Shown: positions 48,062-57,169, counted from the stretch's first letter. The stretch is DNA of 64,000 bases from Nocardioides seonyuensis (GCF_004683965.1 NZ_CP038436.1:2170001-2234000); one strand, 5' to 3'. Notes: generated from the letters alone by a model not told the origin. Translations and numbers: made by a program.

Positions 48062-48925
48062 GTGACGCCACATGAAGCGGTCCGGGTCCTGGGAGGAGTC
48101 GCCCGCTGGAACGAGATCGAGTGCCTTGTCACGCGCCCGCAGCTCGACGCGGCTCTGGCGACCGGTGAGATCACCCGGTTGCGGCGTGGGGTCTACGCGC
48201 TGGGTGACATCCGGGAGGCCCGCGCTCAGGCGACGCGGGTGGGTGGGACCGTCTCCCACCTGAGCGCAGCGATCGAGCACGGGTGGAAGGTAAAGCATCC
48301 GCCCGAGAAGCCGACCATCACGGTGTGGCGCAACCGGTCACGACCCGAGGGCGACCTCGAGGTGCACTGGCAGGACCTTACGGTGACGGAGGTGCGTCTT
48401 GGCCTCACGCGGCCCGCCGCCACCGTCATCGCGTGCGCCCGGGCATATCCGTACGACGTCGCGCTCTGCGTGGCGGACTCCGCCCTTCGCGAGCGGGCCG
48501 TGACGACGGAGGAGCTGGTCAAGGCTGCGGAGAGGAGCCCGCGCACCGGCCGGGCGAAGGCGATTCGGGTCGCCCAGGGTGCCAACGGCAAGGCCGCCAA
48601 CCCGTTCGAGTCCTGCGCCCGCGCCATCGCCGCCGACGTGGCGAGCCTGGCCGTGGAACCCCAGGTGTGGATCGACGGGGTGGGCAGGGTTGACCTGTGT
48701 GACTGCATCCTGGGCATCGTGGTGGAGTGCGAGTCGTTCGCATTCCACAGCGACGCCCCGTCGCTCGCGCGGGACGTGCGTCGCTACACCAGCTGCGCGC
48801 GCCGCGGCCTGGTGGTGGTGCGGTTCACCTGGGACGAGGTGATGTTCGACCCGGACTACTGCCGGCAGGCGCTCCAGGACGTCGTCGACCTCCGACTCCA
48901 GCAGGCAGTTCGCCGCACCTGGTGA
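48062..48925 (+). CDS. AbiEi-antitoxin-like N-domain plus DUF559 (Vsr-like endonuclease) protein
   Basis: 287 residues from a GTG at 48062. The N-terminus (TPHEAVRVLGGVARWNEIECLVTRPQLDAALATGEITRLRRGVYALGD) is an AbiEi-type winged helix. The C-terminal part, NPFESCARAIAADV ... VDLCDCILGIVVECESFAFH ... LVVVRFTWDEVMFDP, matches DUF559, related to Vsr/restriction-like nucleases (acidic E-x-E and a VRFTW strand). Such proteins are numerous in actinobacteria; whether they cut DNA is not known. It is the intact paralogue of the 33-kb pseudogene. No toxin partner is beside it. Confidence 0.8.
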   Translation: MTPHEAVRVLGGVARWNEIECLVTRPQLDAALATGEITRLRRGVYALGDIREARAQATRVGGTVSHLSAAIEHGWKVKHPPEKPTITVWRNRSRPEGDLEVHWQDLTVTEVRLGLTRPAATVIACARAYPYDVALCVADSALRERAVTTEELVKAAERSPRTGRAKAIRVAQGANGKAANPFESCARAIAADVASLAVEPQVWIDGVGRVDLCDCILGIVVECESFAFHSDAPSLARDVRRYTSCARRGLVVVRFTWDEVMFDPDYCRQALQDVVDLRLQQAVRRTW

Positions 48926-48968
48926 CTGGCTCAGCGCTGTGGTCCTGCGGTCTCGGGTGAACTGCCTG
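48895..48968. repeat. Repeat D, right flank of the intact AbiEi/DUF559 gene
   Basis: 74 nt starting with the same ACTCCAGCAGGCAGT and ending with the same GAACTGCCTG as repeat C. Read as reverse complement its interior also resembles C. It begins inside the last codons of the gene. Confidence 0.6.
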
Positions 48969-49003
48969 TGTTGGTCCGGCGTGGATGTCGTCTGCCGCCA
49001 CCG

Positions 49004-49906
49004 TCAGCGGACCTCGAGCGCGGTGAGGGCGTGCAGCACCGCCCGGAGGTGGGGCACCTCGTGCACGCGGAGCAGGTGGGCGCCGCCGAGGGCGGCGAAC
49101 ACCGCGTAGAAGCCCTCGGCCTTGCGGAACTCGTCGCCGAAGAGGTCGAAGCTGTGGGGAAGGATGTTGCAGACCGGGACGCCCAGCGGGCGCAGCCTGA
49201 ACGTCTGGGCCAGCACCCGGGCCTGGTGACGCGAGCGGGTGAGCGGGTCGACGAGGTTGCGGTAGTGGAACCCCATGCCGGGGTCGATGACCACGCGAGA
49301 CACCCCGAGCTCGAGGGCGCGCTCGAGGCGCGGGGCGAAGTGGTCGAGCAGGACCGGGATCGGGTCGGTGTCCGGCGGCACGTCGGTGGGTTCGCGCACG
49401 TTGGCCGCGTCGCCGAAGCACATCACCACCGCGGCGTCGTGCTCGGCGGCGAGGGTGAGCATCTGCTCCTCGTGCTCCCGCCCGGTCATGTTGAGCACCC
49501 GCGCCCCCGCGGTCAGGCAGGCGCGTACGACGTCGGGGTGGTAGGTCTCGACCGACACCACGACCTCCGGGCTCAGCGCCTCGACGACCGGGACGAGCGC
49601 TGCCACCTGGGCGCTCACGCCGACGCGGGCCGCGGCAGCCTGGCTCGACTCGGCCCCCAGGTCGATGATCGCGGCGCCCTGAGCGGCCTGGACGCGCCCC
49701 ATGCGCACCGCGTGGTCGGAGTCGACGGCGACGCTCTCGCGGTAGGTCGAGTCGCGGGAGAGGTTGACGCACCCCATCAACGTGACCGGGCCGTCGCCGA
49801 TCACGAGGTCCCCGGCGGGGGAGGGTACGACGACCGGCGCGACCGTCGCGTCCCACGCCTCGGCGTGCTGCGCCTGCAGGGCGGCCAGGTCGGCGAGCGT
49901 GATCAC
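49004..49906 (-). CDS. Divergent dihydropteroate-synthase-like protein
   Basis: 300 residues, GTG at 49906. TIM barrel with VTLMGCVNLSRDSTYRESVAV (related to the N-P-D-S-F motif of FolP), AAIIDLGAESSQ, RVLNMTGREHEEQM and VVIDPGMGFHY, which mirror DHPS elements. Several substrate residues differ from canonical FolP, so it may be a pterin-binding relative rather than the folate enzyme. A TATCGT hexamer ends 6 nt before the GTG, suggesting a leaderless mRNA. Divergent from a RibD-like reductase, an arrangement suggesting a shared pterin/riboflavin-type substrate. Confidence 0.75.
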   Translation of the reverse strand: MITLADLAALQAQHAEAWDATVAPVVVPSPAGDLVIGDGPVTLMGCVNLSRDSTYRESVAVDSDHAVRMGRVQAAQGAAIIDLGAESSQAAAARVGVSAQVAALVPVVEALSPEVVVSVETYHPDVVRACLTAGARVLNMTGREHEEQMLTLAAEHDAAVVMCFGDAANVREPTDVPPDTDPIPVLLDHFAPRLERALELGVSRVVIDPGMGFHYRNLVDPLTRSRHQARVLAQTFRLRPLGVPVCNILPHSFDLFGDEFRKAEGFYAVFAALGGAHLLRVHEVPHLRAVLHALTALEVR

Positions 49907-49912
49907 GGGTGC

Positions 49913-49918
49913 ACGATA
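49913..49918 (-). promoter_or_regulatory. Putative -10 of the DHPS-like gene
   Basis: TATCGT on the gene strand, 6 nt from the GTG, in an 18-nt intergenic gap shared with the divergent reductase. Confidence 0.4.
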
Positions 49919-49923
49919 GGCCC

Positions 49924-50595
49924 ATGGATCTCACGCTGCAGCGGCTGGCCGACCTCGACGACGAGGAGCTGACCGAGCTCTACGCCCCCCGTGCCGACCC
50001 GTGGCTGCGCGTGAACTTCGTCAGCACGGCCGACGGCGCGGCCCAGGGCGGCGACGGCCTGAGCAAGAGCATCAACAACGCCGCCGACAAGCGGGTCTTC
50101 AACCTGCTGCGCCGCAACGCCGACTGCCTGGTGGTGGGTGCCGGGACGCTGCGCGCCGAGGAGTACGTCGTACCCCGCAAGCCGCTGGTGGTCGTGAGCA
50201 GGTCGGGCGACGTACCGCACTCGCTGCGCGACGCGCCGCCCGGACGCATCCTGATGGCGACCGTGGCCAGCGCTCCCTCGCTGGACGCGAGCCACGCGCT
50301 GCTGGGGGAGGAGAACGTGCTGGTCCTCGGCGAGGACACCATCGACCTCGTCGCCCTCAAGGCCCGGCTGGCCGAGCGCGGCTGGCGCGACCAGCTGTCG
50401 GAGGGCGGGCCGCACCTCTTCGGGGCGATGCTCGCCGCCGGCGTCGTCGACGAGCTGTGCCACACGGTCGTGCCCCGCATCATCGGCGGCGGCCACCTGC
50501 GGATCGTGGCGGGGCCCGACGTCGACGTCGACCTCACGCCGGCCGCCCTGTTCGAGGAGGACGGCACGCTGCTGGGCCGGTGGCTGGTGGCATAG
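49924..50595 (+). CDS. RibD C-terminal-like (pyrimidine/dihydrofolate) reductase
   Basis: 223 residues, ATG at 49924. LRVNFVSTADGAAQGGDGLSKSINNAADKRVFNLLRRNADCLVVGAGTLRAE is the RibD_C/DHFR-fold N-terminus; LSEGGPHLFGAMLAAGVVDELCHTVVPRIIGGG is the typical C-terminal part. The family reduces pyrimidine deoxyribose intermediates in riboflavin synthesis or unknown flavin/pterin substrates; no deaminase domain is attached. Divergent from the DHPS-like gene. Confidence 0.85.
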   Translation: MDLTLQRLADLDDEELTELYAPRADPWLRVNFVSTADGAAQGGDGLSKSINNAADKRVFNLLRRNADCLVVGAGTLRAEEYVVPRKPLVVVSRSGDVPHSLRDAPPGRILMATVASAPSLDASHALLGEENVLVLGEDTIDLVALKARLAERGWRDQLSEGGPHLFGAMLAAGVVDELCHTVVPRIIGGGHLRIVAGPDVDVDLTPAALFEEDGTLLGRWLVA

Positions 50596-50621
50596 GTCCC
50601 GCCGCGAGGTGAGACGGGGTG

Positions 50622-50650
50622 TTGAACTCGGATTCGACTTCACCTACGGT
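50622..50650 (+). promoter_or_regulatory. Promoter of the quinone oxidoreductase-TetR operon
   Basis: TTGAAC (50622-50627), 17-bp spacer containing CGGATTC, then TACGGT (50645-50650). The architecture matches the promoter at 52368, which holds a perfect palindrome with the same half-site. Likely target of the TetR regulator. Confidence 0.6.
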
Positions 50651-50673
50651 GCGATGACAACCGAAGGAGACAC

Positions 50674-51624
50674 ATGCGTGCCATCCAGATCACCAGCCTC
50701 GACGGTCCCGAGGCGGTCGAGCTCGTCGACGTGCCTGCCCCCTCACAGGAGGGGATGGTCACCATCGAGGTGAGGGCCGCAGGTGTGGCCTTCCCCGAGC
50801 TGTTGCAGAGTCGCGGGCTCTACCAGATGAAGCCGGAGCTGCCCTTCACGCCGGGCGCCGAGGTCTCCGGAGTGGTGGTCGACGCCCCGGAGGGGTCAGG
50901 GCTCAGCGAAGGCGACCGGGTGGCCGCGCTGTGCCTGCTCGGCGGGTTCGCCGACGTGGTCCAGGCCCAGCCCGACCTCACCTTCAAGCTCCCCGACGAC
51001 GTCGGCTTCGAGAGCGGTGCGGCCTTCCTCTTCAACTACTGCACCGTCTACTTCGGCCTGGTCGAGCGCGGTCACCTGCAGGAGGGCGAGACCGTGCTGG
51101 TGCACGGCGCCGCCGGTGGCATCGGCACGGCGGCGATCCAGGTGGCCAAGGCGTTCGGCGCCGGCCGGGTGATCGCGGTGGTCTCGACCGAGGAGAAGGG
51201 CAAGATCGCGCTCGGGGTGGGTGCCGACGAGTACGTCCTCGCCGACGGCTTCCGCGAGCAGGTCGGCCAGGTGGTCGACATCGTCGTGGACCCCGTCGGT
51301 GGCGACCGCTTCACCGACTCGCTGCGCACCCTCAAGGAGCACGGCCGCCTGCTCGTCATCGGCTTCACCGCCGGCGAGATCCCCACCGTGAAGGTCAACC
51401 GGCTCCTGCTCAACAACGTCTCGGTGGTCGGCGTGGGCTGGGGTGCCTACGCCCTGTCCAGGCCCGGTCACATCGCCAGCGAGTGGGAGGCCCTGCTGCC
51501 CCACCTGAGCAGCGGCGCGCTCGACCCGCTGCTGGGCCCGACCTATCCCCTCGCCGACGCCAGCGACGCACTCGTGTGCCTCGACGAGCGCGCGGCCACA
51601 GGCAAGGTGCTGCTCACCCCGTGA
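50674..51624 (+). CDS. NADPH:quinone oxidoreductase-like MDR protein
   Basis: 316 residues, ATG at 50674 after GAAGGAG. Zinc-free medium-chain reductase: MRAIQITSLDGPEAVELVDVPAP, FTPGAEVSGVVVDAPEG, then the nucleotide site VLVHGAAGGIGTAAIQVAKAFGAGRVIAV (about 142-170). Such enzymes reduce quinones or enoyl/alkenal substrates. It overlaps the TetR gene by 4 nt (GTGA), forming a two-gene unit that probably regulates the acyl-CoA genes downstream. Confidence 0.9.
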   Translation: MRAIQITSLDGPEAVELVDVPAPSQEGMVTIEVRAAGVAFPELLQSRGLYQMKPELPFTPGAEVSGVVVDAPEGSGLSEGDRVAALCLLGGFADVVQAQPDLTFKLPDDVGFESGAAFLFNYCTVYFGLVERGHLQEGETVLVHGAAGGIGTAAIQVAKAFGAGRVIAVVSTEEKGKIALGVGADEYVLADGFREQVGQVVDIVVDPVGGDRFTDSLRTLKEHGRLLVIGFTAGEIPTVKVNRLLLNNVSVVGVGWGAYALSRPGHIASEWEALLPHLSSGALDPLLGPTYPLADASDALVCLDERAATGKVLLTP

Positions 51625-52322
51625 GCACGACGACGGAGGAGTCGGACGAGACCGCGGGGACGAGCGGCCAGGGGGACATGCCGCCCCTGGCCGACGTCAC
51701 CGCGCTGAAGACGCCGACGACCCCGCGGGGGGCGCGGACCCGGGCGGCCCTGGTCGCCGCGGCTCGCGTGGTGTTCGAGCGCGACGGCTACCTCGAGGCG
51801 CGCCTCACCGACATCACGGCCGAGGCGCACTGCTCGACGGGCAGCTTCTACACCTACTTCACCAACAAGGAGGAGATCCTCCAGGCCGTCATCGAGGGCG
51901 CCCAGAACGACATGCTCAACCCGGGCATGCCGCGTCTGAGCGAGGAGGAGAGCTCGCCCGAGGCGATCATCCGCGCGAGCAACCGCGCCTACTTCGAGGC
52001 CTACCGGCGCAACGCCAAGCTGATGATGATCCTGGAGCAGGTGGCGGCGATCGACCCGAAGTTCCGGGAGGTACGCCGCCGGCGCAGCCAGGCGTTCGCC
52101 CACCGCAACGCCAAGGGGATCGCCGCGCTGCAGGAGCAGGGCCTGGTCGACACCGACCTGGACGCCGTGCTCGCGTCGCTGGCGCTCTCCTCGATGGTGA
52201 GCCGGATGGCGTACCACACGTTCTGCCTGGGCGACGAGGTGCCGATGGACGACCTCGTCGAGACCTGCACCCGGTTGTGGGTCAACGCTCTGCAGATGGC
52301 GCCCGAGGGGCGCGACGCCTGA
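51621..52322 (+). CDS. TetR-family regulator
   Basis: 233 residues from a GTG at 51621. N-terminal extension of about 35 residues, then the HTH RAALVAAARVVFERDGYLEARLTDITAEAHCSTGSFYTYFTNKEEIL (about 42-90). The C-terminal part (AYFEAYRRNAKLMMILEQVAAIDPKFRE) is the ligand/dimer domain of TetR_C members controlling fatty-acid and steroid catabolism. Likely operators are the CGGATTC-bearing promoters at 50622 and 52368. Confidence 0.9.
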   Translation: MSTTTEESDETAGTSGQGDMPPLADVTALKTPTTPRGARTRAALVAAARVVFERDGYLEARLTDITAEAHCSTGSFYTYFTNKEEILQAVIEGAQNDMLNPGMPRLSEEESSPEAIIRASNRAYFEAYRRNAKLMMILEQVAAIDPKFREVRRRRSQAFAHRNAKGIAALQEQGLVDTDLDAVLASLALSSMVSRMAYHTFCLGDEVPMDDLVETCTRLWVNALQMAPEGRDA

Positions 52323-52367
52323 GAGCGACTGTGCTCCCGGCACAGACAGCCTTGTAGTGCGCCCCTA

Positions 52368-52396
52368 TTGAACCTGAATCCGGATTCAAGTAGGTT
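52368..52396 (+). promoter_or_regulatory. Promoter with perfect palindromic operator in the spacer
   Basis: TTGAAC (52368-52373), a 17-bp spacer holding the palindrome TGAATCCGGATTCA (52375-52388), and TAGGTT (52391-52396). It drives the SDR-acyl-CoA dehydrogenase run. The operator between -35 and -10 fits a repressor of the TetR type. Confidence 0.7.
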
Positions 52397-52424
52397 GCGG
52401 AGCCAACCCGTCGGAAGGAACACC

Positions 52425-53246
52425 GTGGACGTCGCAGGACGCAGCGCAGTCGTGACCGGCGCAGCCGGAGGCATCGGCGCCGCCGTGGCCGAGGAGCTCC
52501 TGTTGCGCGGTGCCGGCGTGACTCTGACGGACCTGCAGGCCGAGCGACTCACCGAGACCGCCGAGCGCCTGGGCGCCGACCACCCGGGGCGCGTGAGCGC
52601 CGTACCCGCAGACGCCTCCCGCACCGAGGACCTGCGCACCGTCCTCTCCGAGGCGAGTCGCGCGCACGGCCCTGTCGACCTCTTCGTCGCCAACGCCGGC
52701 GTCCCCGGCACGCGCGAGCTCGGCGCCTCCGACGCGGAGTGGCGCCAGGCGCTGGACGTCAACCTCCTGGCGCACGTGCGCGCCGCGACCCTGCTGGTTC
52801 CCGAGTGGCTGGAGCGGGGGAGCGGCCACTTCGCCAGCACGGCGTCCGCGGCCGGGCTCCTGACGCAGATCGGCTCGGCCACCTACTCGGTCTCCAAGCA
52901 CGCGGCCGTCGCCTTCGCGGAGTGGCTCGCCGTCACCTACGGCACGCGCGGGATCGGCGTCTCCTGCCTGTGTCCCATGGGCGTCGACACCGACATGCTC
53001 AACCACGGCCGGCAGTCCGAGGACGCGCTCGAGCGGACCATGGCACGCGCAGTCACCGACGCCGGCGACGTCCTGTCCCCGGCGGAGGTCGCGCGCCTCC
53101 TGGTCGACGCCGTCGAGCAGGACAGGTTCCTGGTCCTGCCCCACCCCCAGGTCGCGGAGATGGTCCGGCGCAAGGCCGCCGACCACGACCGGTGGATCGC
53201 CGGGATGCAGCGCTATGCCGACTCGCTGGCAGACGACCGACCGTGA
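52425..53246 (+). CDS. Short-chain dehydrogenase/reductase
   Basis: 273 residues from a GTG at 52425 (GGAAGGA upstream). [15 protein letters not shown] (TGxxxGxG), NAGVPG, and a Tyr-x3-Lys in YSVSK (about 155-159) with the Ser of STASA. Classical SDR, substrate unknown. First gene of a run with acyl-CoA dehydrogenase and a phosphotransferase, so an alcohol intermediate of a CoA-linked pathway is likely. Confidence 0.9.
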   Translation: MDVAGRSAVVTGAAGGIGAAVAEELLLRGAGVTLTDLQAERLTETAERLGADHPGRVSAVPADASRTEDLRTVLSEASRAHGPVDLFVANAGVPGTRELGASDAEWRQALDVNLLAHVRAATLLVPEWLERGSGHFASTASAAGLLTQIGSATYSVSKHAAVAFAEWLAVTYGTRGIGVSCLCPMGVDTDMLNHGRQSEDALERTMARAVTDAGDVLSPAEVARLLVDAVEQDRFLVLPHPQVAEMVRRKAADHDRWIAGMQRYADSLADDRP

Positions 53247-53295
53247 GCACCTGCTCACCCACACCAGACCGCCTGGACGGTCGAGAGGAGTCCCT

Positions 53296-54522
53296 GTGTT
53301 CGAGATGACCGAGAGAGGTCGTGACTACCACGACAGGCTGCTCGCCTTCATGGACGAGCACGTCTACCCGGCCGAGCCCGTCTACCGCGAGCAGATGGCC
53401 GAGTCCGGCGACCCGCACCACCACCCGCAGGTGCTCGAGGACCTCAAGGCAGAGGCGAGGAAGCAGGGGCTGTGGAACCTCTTCCACCCCCACCCCGAGT
53501 GGGGTCCGGGGCTGACCAACATGGAGTACGCACCGCTCGCGGAGATCACCGGCCGCAGTCCCGACCTCGCACCCGAGGCGATCAACTGCAACGCGCCCGA
53601 CACCGGGAACATGGAGGTGCTGACGCTCTTCGGCACCGACGAGCACAAGGAGAAGTGGCTCAAGCCGCTGCTCGCCGGTGAGATCGCCTCGGCCTTCGCG
53701 ATGACCGAGCCCGCCGTGGCGAGCTCGGACGCCACCAACATCGAGCTGCGGATGGAGAAGGACGGCGACGAGTACGTCCTCAACGGCCGTAAGTGGTGGA
53801 CCTCCAACGCGATGCACCGCAACTGCAAGGTGCTGATCGTCATGGGCAAGACCGATCCTGACGGGCCCAAGCACCGCCAGCAGAGCATGATGGTCGTGCC
53901 GCTGGACACCCCCGGCGTCACCGTGCTGCGCAACCTCCCCGTCTTCGGCTACGCAGACCGCGAGGGTCACGCCGAGGTGCTGTTCGAGGACGTCCGCGTC
54001 CCGAAGAGCGCGCTGCTCGCCGGCGAGGGCGACGGCTTCATGATCAGCCAGGCCCGTCTCGGGCCCGGCCGGATCCACCACGCCATGCGCTCCATCGGCA
54101 TGGCCGAGCGCGCCCTCGACCTGATGGTCGACCGGGCCCAGAGCCGGGTCACCTTCGGTGAACCGCTGGCCAACCGCGCCAACATCCAGGACTGGATCGC
54201 CGAGTCGCGGATCGAGATCGAGATGGCTCGGCTGCTGACCCTGAAGGCTGCCTACCTCATGGACACCGTCGGCAACCAGAAGGCTCGCGTGGAGATCGCG
54301 GCCATCAAGATCGCCGCACCGCAGATGGCCCTGAAGGTCATCGACCGCGCCATCCAGGTGCACGGCGGCGGTGGGGTGAGCAACGACTTCCCGCTGGCGT
54401 CGTTCTACGCCCACCAGCGCACCCTCCGGCTCGCCGACGGCCCCGACGAGGTGCACAAGCGGACCATCGCCATGACCGAGCTGCGACGCCGCGACCCAGA
54501 CTGGTCGCCGAAGAAGCGGTGA
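53296..54522 (+). CDS. Acyl-CoA dehydrogenase
   Basis: 408 residues from a GTG at 53296 with GAGAGGAG upstream. [39 protein letters not shown] is the FAD/substrate region, and [39 protein letters not shown] the C-terminal signature. The length and [25 protein letters not shown] start match the larger acyl-CoA dehydrogenases found with ACAD10-type phosphotransferases. It introduces a double bond in an acyl-CoA. It overlaps the next gene by GTGA. Confidence 0.94.
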   Translation: MFEMTERGRDYHDRLLAFMDEHVYPAEPVYREQMAESGDPHHHPQVLEDLKAEARKQGLWNLFHPHPEWGPGLTNMEYAPLAEITGRSPDLAPEAINCNAPDTGNMEVLTLFGTDEHKEKWLKPLLAGEIASAFAMTEPAVASSDATNIELRMEKDGDEYVLNGRKWWTSNAMHRNCKVLIVMGKTDPDGPKHRQQSMMVVPLDTPGVTVLRNLPVFGYADREGHAEVLFEDVRVPKSALLAGEGDGFMISQARLGPGRIHHAMRSIGMAERALDLMVDRAQSRVTFGEPLANRANIQDWIAESRIEIEMARLLTLKAAYLMDTVGNQKARVEIAAIKIAAPQMALKVIDRAIQVHGGGGVSNDFPLASFYAHQRTLRLADGPDEVHKRTIAMTELRRRDPDWSPKKR

Positions 54523-55544
54523 GCATGAGCAGTACGACGACCGCGCTCGACGCCGTCGCCCTGGGCCGCTGGCTCGCCTCCCGCGGCGAGCCGGTGGTGG
54601 GGGAGGTGGCCGTCGAGCGGATCGGCCTGGGCCAGTCCAACCTCACCTACCTCGTGCAGGACGAGGACTCCCACCGCTGGGTCGCCCGGCGGCCACCGCT
54701 CGGCACCCTGCTCGCCTCCGCGCACGACGTGGCGCGCGAGCACCGGATCCTCACCGCGCTCGCAGGGACCGCGGTGCCGACTCCCGGTGTCGTCGGGCTC
54801 GTCGAGGACGACGCGGTGTGCGCCGCCCCGCTGCTGGTGGTCGAGCACGTCGACGGGCTCGTCGTCGACCGCATGGACGTGGCGGAGGCCATGACCGAGG
54901 AGCAACGCTCGCGGGTGGGACCGGGGCTCGCCGAGGTGCTGGCCGGGCTGCACGCGGTCGACCTCGAGGAGGTGGGCCTGCAGGACCTGGCCAGCCACTC
55001 GTCGTACGCCCAGCGCCAGCTGAAGCGGTGGATCCGCCAGTGGGAGGCGAGCCGGACCCGTGACCTCCCCGACCTGGATCGGCTCACCGGCTGGCTCCAC
55101 GACCATGTGCCCGAGCGCACGTCGCTCTCCGTGGTCCACGGCGACCTGCACATCCGCAACGTCATCCTCGACCCGGGGACCGCAGCCGTGCGGGCGGTGC
55201 TCGACTGGGAGCTGTGCACCCTCGGCGACCCGCTGGCCGACCTGGGCTCCACCCTCGCCTACTGGCCCGAGGCGGGCGACCCGTGGATCGGGCTCTTCGA
55301 CGCGACCCGGCTGCCGGGGTTCTCGGGCCGCCGCGACGTCGCCGAGGCGTACGCCGTGGCCTCCGGGCGCGACCTGGAGGACCTCGCCTTCTGGGAGGCC
55401 CTCGGGATGTGGAAGGTCGCCATCATCGTCGAGGGCGTACGACGCCGGGCGCGCGACGAGCCTGCGAACGCCGCCGAGGGCGGACCGCCGCCGGCGGAGC
55501 TGACAGACGGTCTCGTCGCCAGGGCGCTGGACCTGACCACCTGA
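54519..55544 (+). CDS. Aminoglycoside-phosphotransferase-fold kinase (ACAD10/11-type)
   Basis: 341 residues from the GTG at 54519 inside the previous stop; ATG 54525 is an alternative. [48 protein letters not shown] (catalytic HGDLHxxN), [18 protein letters not shown] (metal-binding DWE) identify the APH/choline-kinase fold. Kinases of this type beside acyl-CoA dehydrogenases phosphorylate 4-hydroxyacyl-CoA before elimination, as in ACAD10/11; that role here is inference from context. Confidence 0.88.
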   Translation: MSMSSTTTALDAVALGRWLASRGEPVVGEVAVERIGLGQSNLTYLVQDEDSHRWVARRPPLGTLLASAHDVAREHRILTALAGTAVPTPGVVGLVEDDAVCAAPLLVVEHVDGLVVDRMDVAEAMTEEQRSRVGPGLAEVLAGLHAVDLEEVGLQDLASHSSYAQRQLKRWIRQWEASRTRDLPDLDRLTGWLHDHVPERTSLSVVHGDLHIRNVILDPGTAAVRAVLDWELCTLGDPLADLGSTLAYWPEAGDPWIGLFDATRLPGFSGRRDVAEAYAVASGRDLEDLAFWEALGMWKVAIIVEGVRRRARDEPANAAEGGPPPAELTDGLVARALDLTT

Positions 55545-55563
55545 AACCCGACCAAGGAGTCCC

Positions 55564-56352
55564 ATGACAGTCACCACCCCGCTCTCCCTCGACAACCTGT
55601 TCTCGCTCGAGGGGCGCAGCGCCCTGATCACCGGGGGGTCACGCGGGATCGGCCGGATGATCGCCGAGGGCTTCGTGCGCAACGGCGTCCGCGTCTACAT
55701 CTCGGCGCGCAAGGCCGAGGCGTGCGACCAGGCCGCCGCGGAGCTCGCGGACCACGGCCACTGCGTCTCACTACCTGCCGACGTGTCGACCGCGGAGGGG
55801 ATCGCCCAGCTCGTCGCGGCCTACCGCGAGCACGAGTCGAGCCTCGACATCCTGGTCAACAACGCCGGGGCAGCGTGGGCCGCGCCGTTCGAGGAGTTCC
55901 CCGAGGCCGGGTGGGACAAGGTCATGGACCTCAACGTGAAGACGCCCTTCTTCCTCACCCAGGCGCTCAAGCCGGACCTCGTGGCCGCATCCTCCGACCA
56001 CCTGGCCAAGGTCATCAACATCGCCTCGATCGACGGCCTGTCCGTCAACCCGCTCGAGACCTACAGCTACCACGCCAGCAAGTCCGGGTTGGTCCACCTG
56101 ACCCGTCGCATGGCGGTCGAGCTGATCAAGGACCGCATCGCCGTGTCCGCCATCGCCCCGGGCGCCTTCGCGTCCGACATGAACAAGGCCGCGCGCGACC
56201 ACGGCGAGGAGATCAGAGCAGGGATCCCCGCCGGCCGCATCGGGGAGCCGGAGGACATGGCGGCCGCGGCGATCTACCTCGCCTCCCGGGCGGGTGACTA
56301 CGTGATCGGCTCGACCATCACGGTGGACGGCGGCGTCACGCACGTCCGCTAA
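55564..56352 (+). CDS. Short-chain dehydrogenase/reductase (FabG-like)
   Basis: 262 residues, ATG at 55564 after AAGGAG. LITGGSRGIGRMIAEGFVRNGVRVYISAR, NNAGAAWAAPF, YSYHASKSGLVHLTRRMA (Tyr-x3-Lys), IGSTITVDGGVTHVR. Likely an oxidoreductase of 3-hydroxyacyl or similar substrates in the same pathway as the acyl-CoA dehydrogenase. 20 nt after the phosphotransferase gene, so same transcript. Confidence 0.92.
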   Translation: MTVTTPLSLDNLFSLEGRSALITGGSRGIGRMIAEGFVRNGVRVYISARKAEACDQAAAELADHGHCVSLPADVSTAEGIAQLVAAYREHESSLDILVNNAGAAWAAPFEEFPEAGWDKVMDLNVKTPFFLTQALKPDLVAASSDHLAKVINIASIDGLSVNPLETYSYHASKSGLVHLTRRMAVELIKDRIAVSAIAPGAFASDMNKAARDHGEEIRAGIPAGRIGEPEDMAAAAIYLASRAGDYVIGSTITVDGGVTHVR

Positions 56353-56461
56353 CGGCGCAGGAAAGATGTGCGCGGCCTGCCCACCCTGCGACCCCATGGA
56401 CGACGCGGCGCCCGTCGCGTGGCAGGGTGCCGGGGACAGCACCAGACAGGAGTGAGGCGCC

Positions 56462-57127
56462 GTGAGCGAGCTGCAGGACTTGACCATCGCCGTCCTGGGA
56501 GGCACCGGCCCACAGGGACGCGGGCTCGCCCGGCGGTTCGCACGGGCCGGCCTCACGGTCGTCCTGGGAAGCCGCGCCGCCGAGCGCGCCGAGGCGACCG
56601 CCGCCGAGCTTGCCGAAGTGACGGGGCGACCCATCACCGGTGCCAGCAACGCGGCCGCGGCCGCTGCGGGCGACGTCGTACTCGTCGTGGTCCCGTGGGA
56701 CGGCCACAAGGAGCTGCTCGAGTCGCTGCGCGAGGCGCTCGCCGGCAAGATCGTCGTCGACTGCGTCAACCCCCTCGGCTTCGACAAGCAGGGGCCCTTT
56801 GCCCTGAAGGTCGAGGAGGGCTCGGCCACCCAGCAGGCCGCGGCCGTGTTGCCCGAGTCGCGGGTGGTCGGTGCCTTCCACAACGTCAGCGCCGTGCTGC
56901 TCGAGGACGACTCGATCGAGTCCGTCGACACCGACGTGCTCGTCCTCGGCGACGACCGCGAGGCGACCGACCTCGTGCAGGCGCTGGCCTCGGTGGTGCC
57001 CGGCATGCGGGGGGTCTACGGCGGTCGCATTCGTAACGCCCACCAGGTCGAGGCGTTCACCGCCAACCTGATCGCGGTCAACCGTCGCTACAAGGCGCAT
57101 GCCGGAGTGCGGGTCACCGACGTCTGA
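56462..57127 (+). CDS. npdG: NADPH-dependent F420 reductase
   Basis: 221 residues from a GTG at 56462 (CAGGAGTGAG upstream). LTIAVLGGTGPQGRGLARRFARAGLTVVLGSRAAERAEA is the Fno/NpdG N-terminus; VVVPWDGHKELLESL, VVDCVNPLGFDKQGPF and RNAHQVEAFTANLIAVNRRYKAHAGVRVT complete it. It passes electrons between NADPH and the deazaflavin F420. Implies F420-dependent enzymes in this organism. It is followed by a 379-nt stretch with an SDR remnant and the acyl-CoA ligase promoter. Confidence 0.9.
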   Translation: MSELQDLTIAVLGGTGPQGRGLARRFARAGLTVVLGSRAAERAEATAAELAEVTGRPITGASNAAAAAAGDVVLVVVPWDGHKELLESLREALAGKIVVDCVNPLGFDKQGPFALKVEEGSATQQAAAVLPESRVVGAFHNVSAVLLEDDSIESVDTDVLVLGDDREATDLVQALASVVPGMRGVYGGRIRNAHQVEAFTANLIAVNRRYKAHAGVRVTDV

Positions 57128-57169
57128 CCGGCGGGTGTTGTCAGCCGGGGACGTGGTCCTCTGGCCCGC

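Noticed and set aside
56353..56461. Inverted CACCCTGC/GCAGGGTG pair upstream of the F420 reductase
   Set aside because: The arms are separated by about 35 nt without a T tail; too weak to call a terminator or operator.
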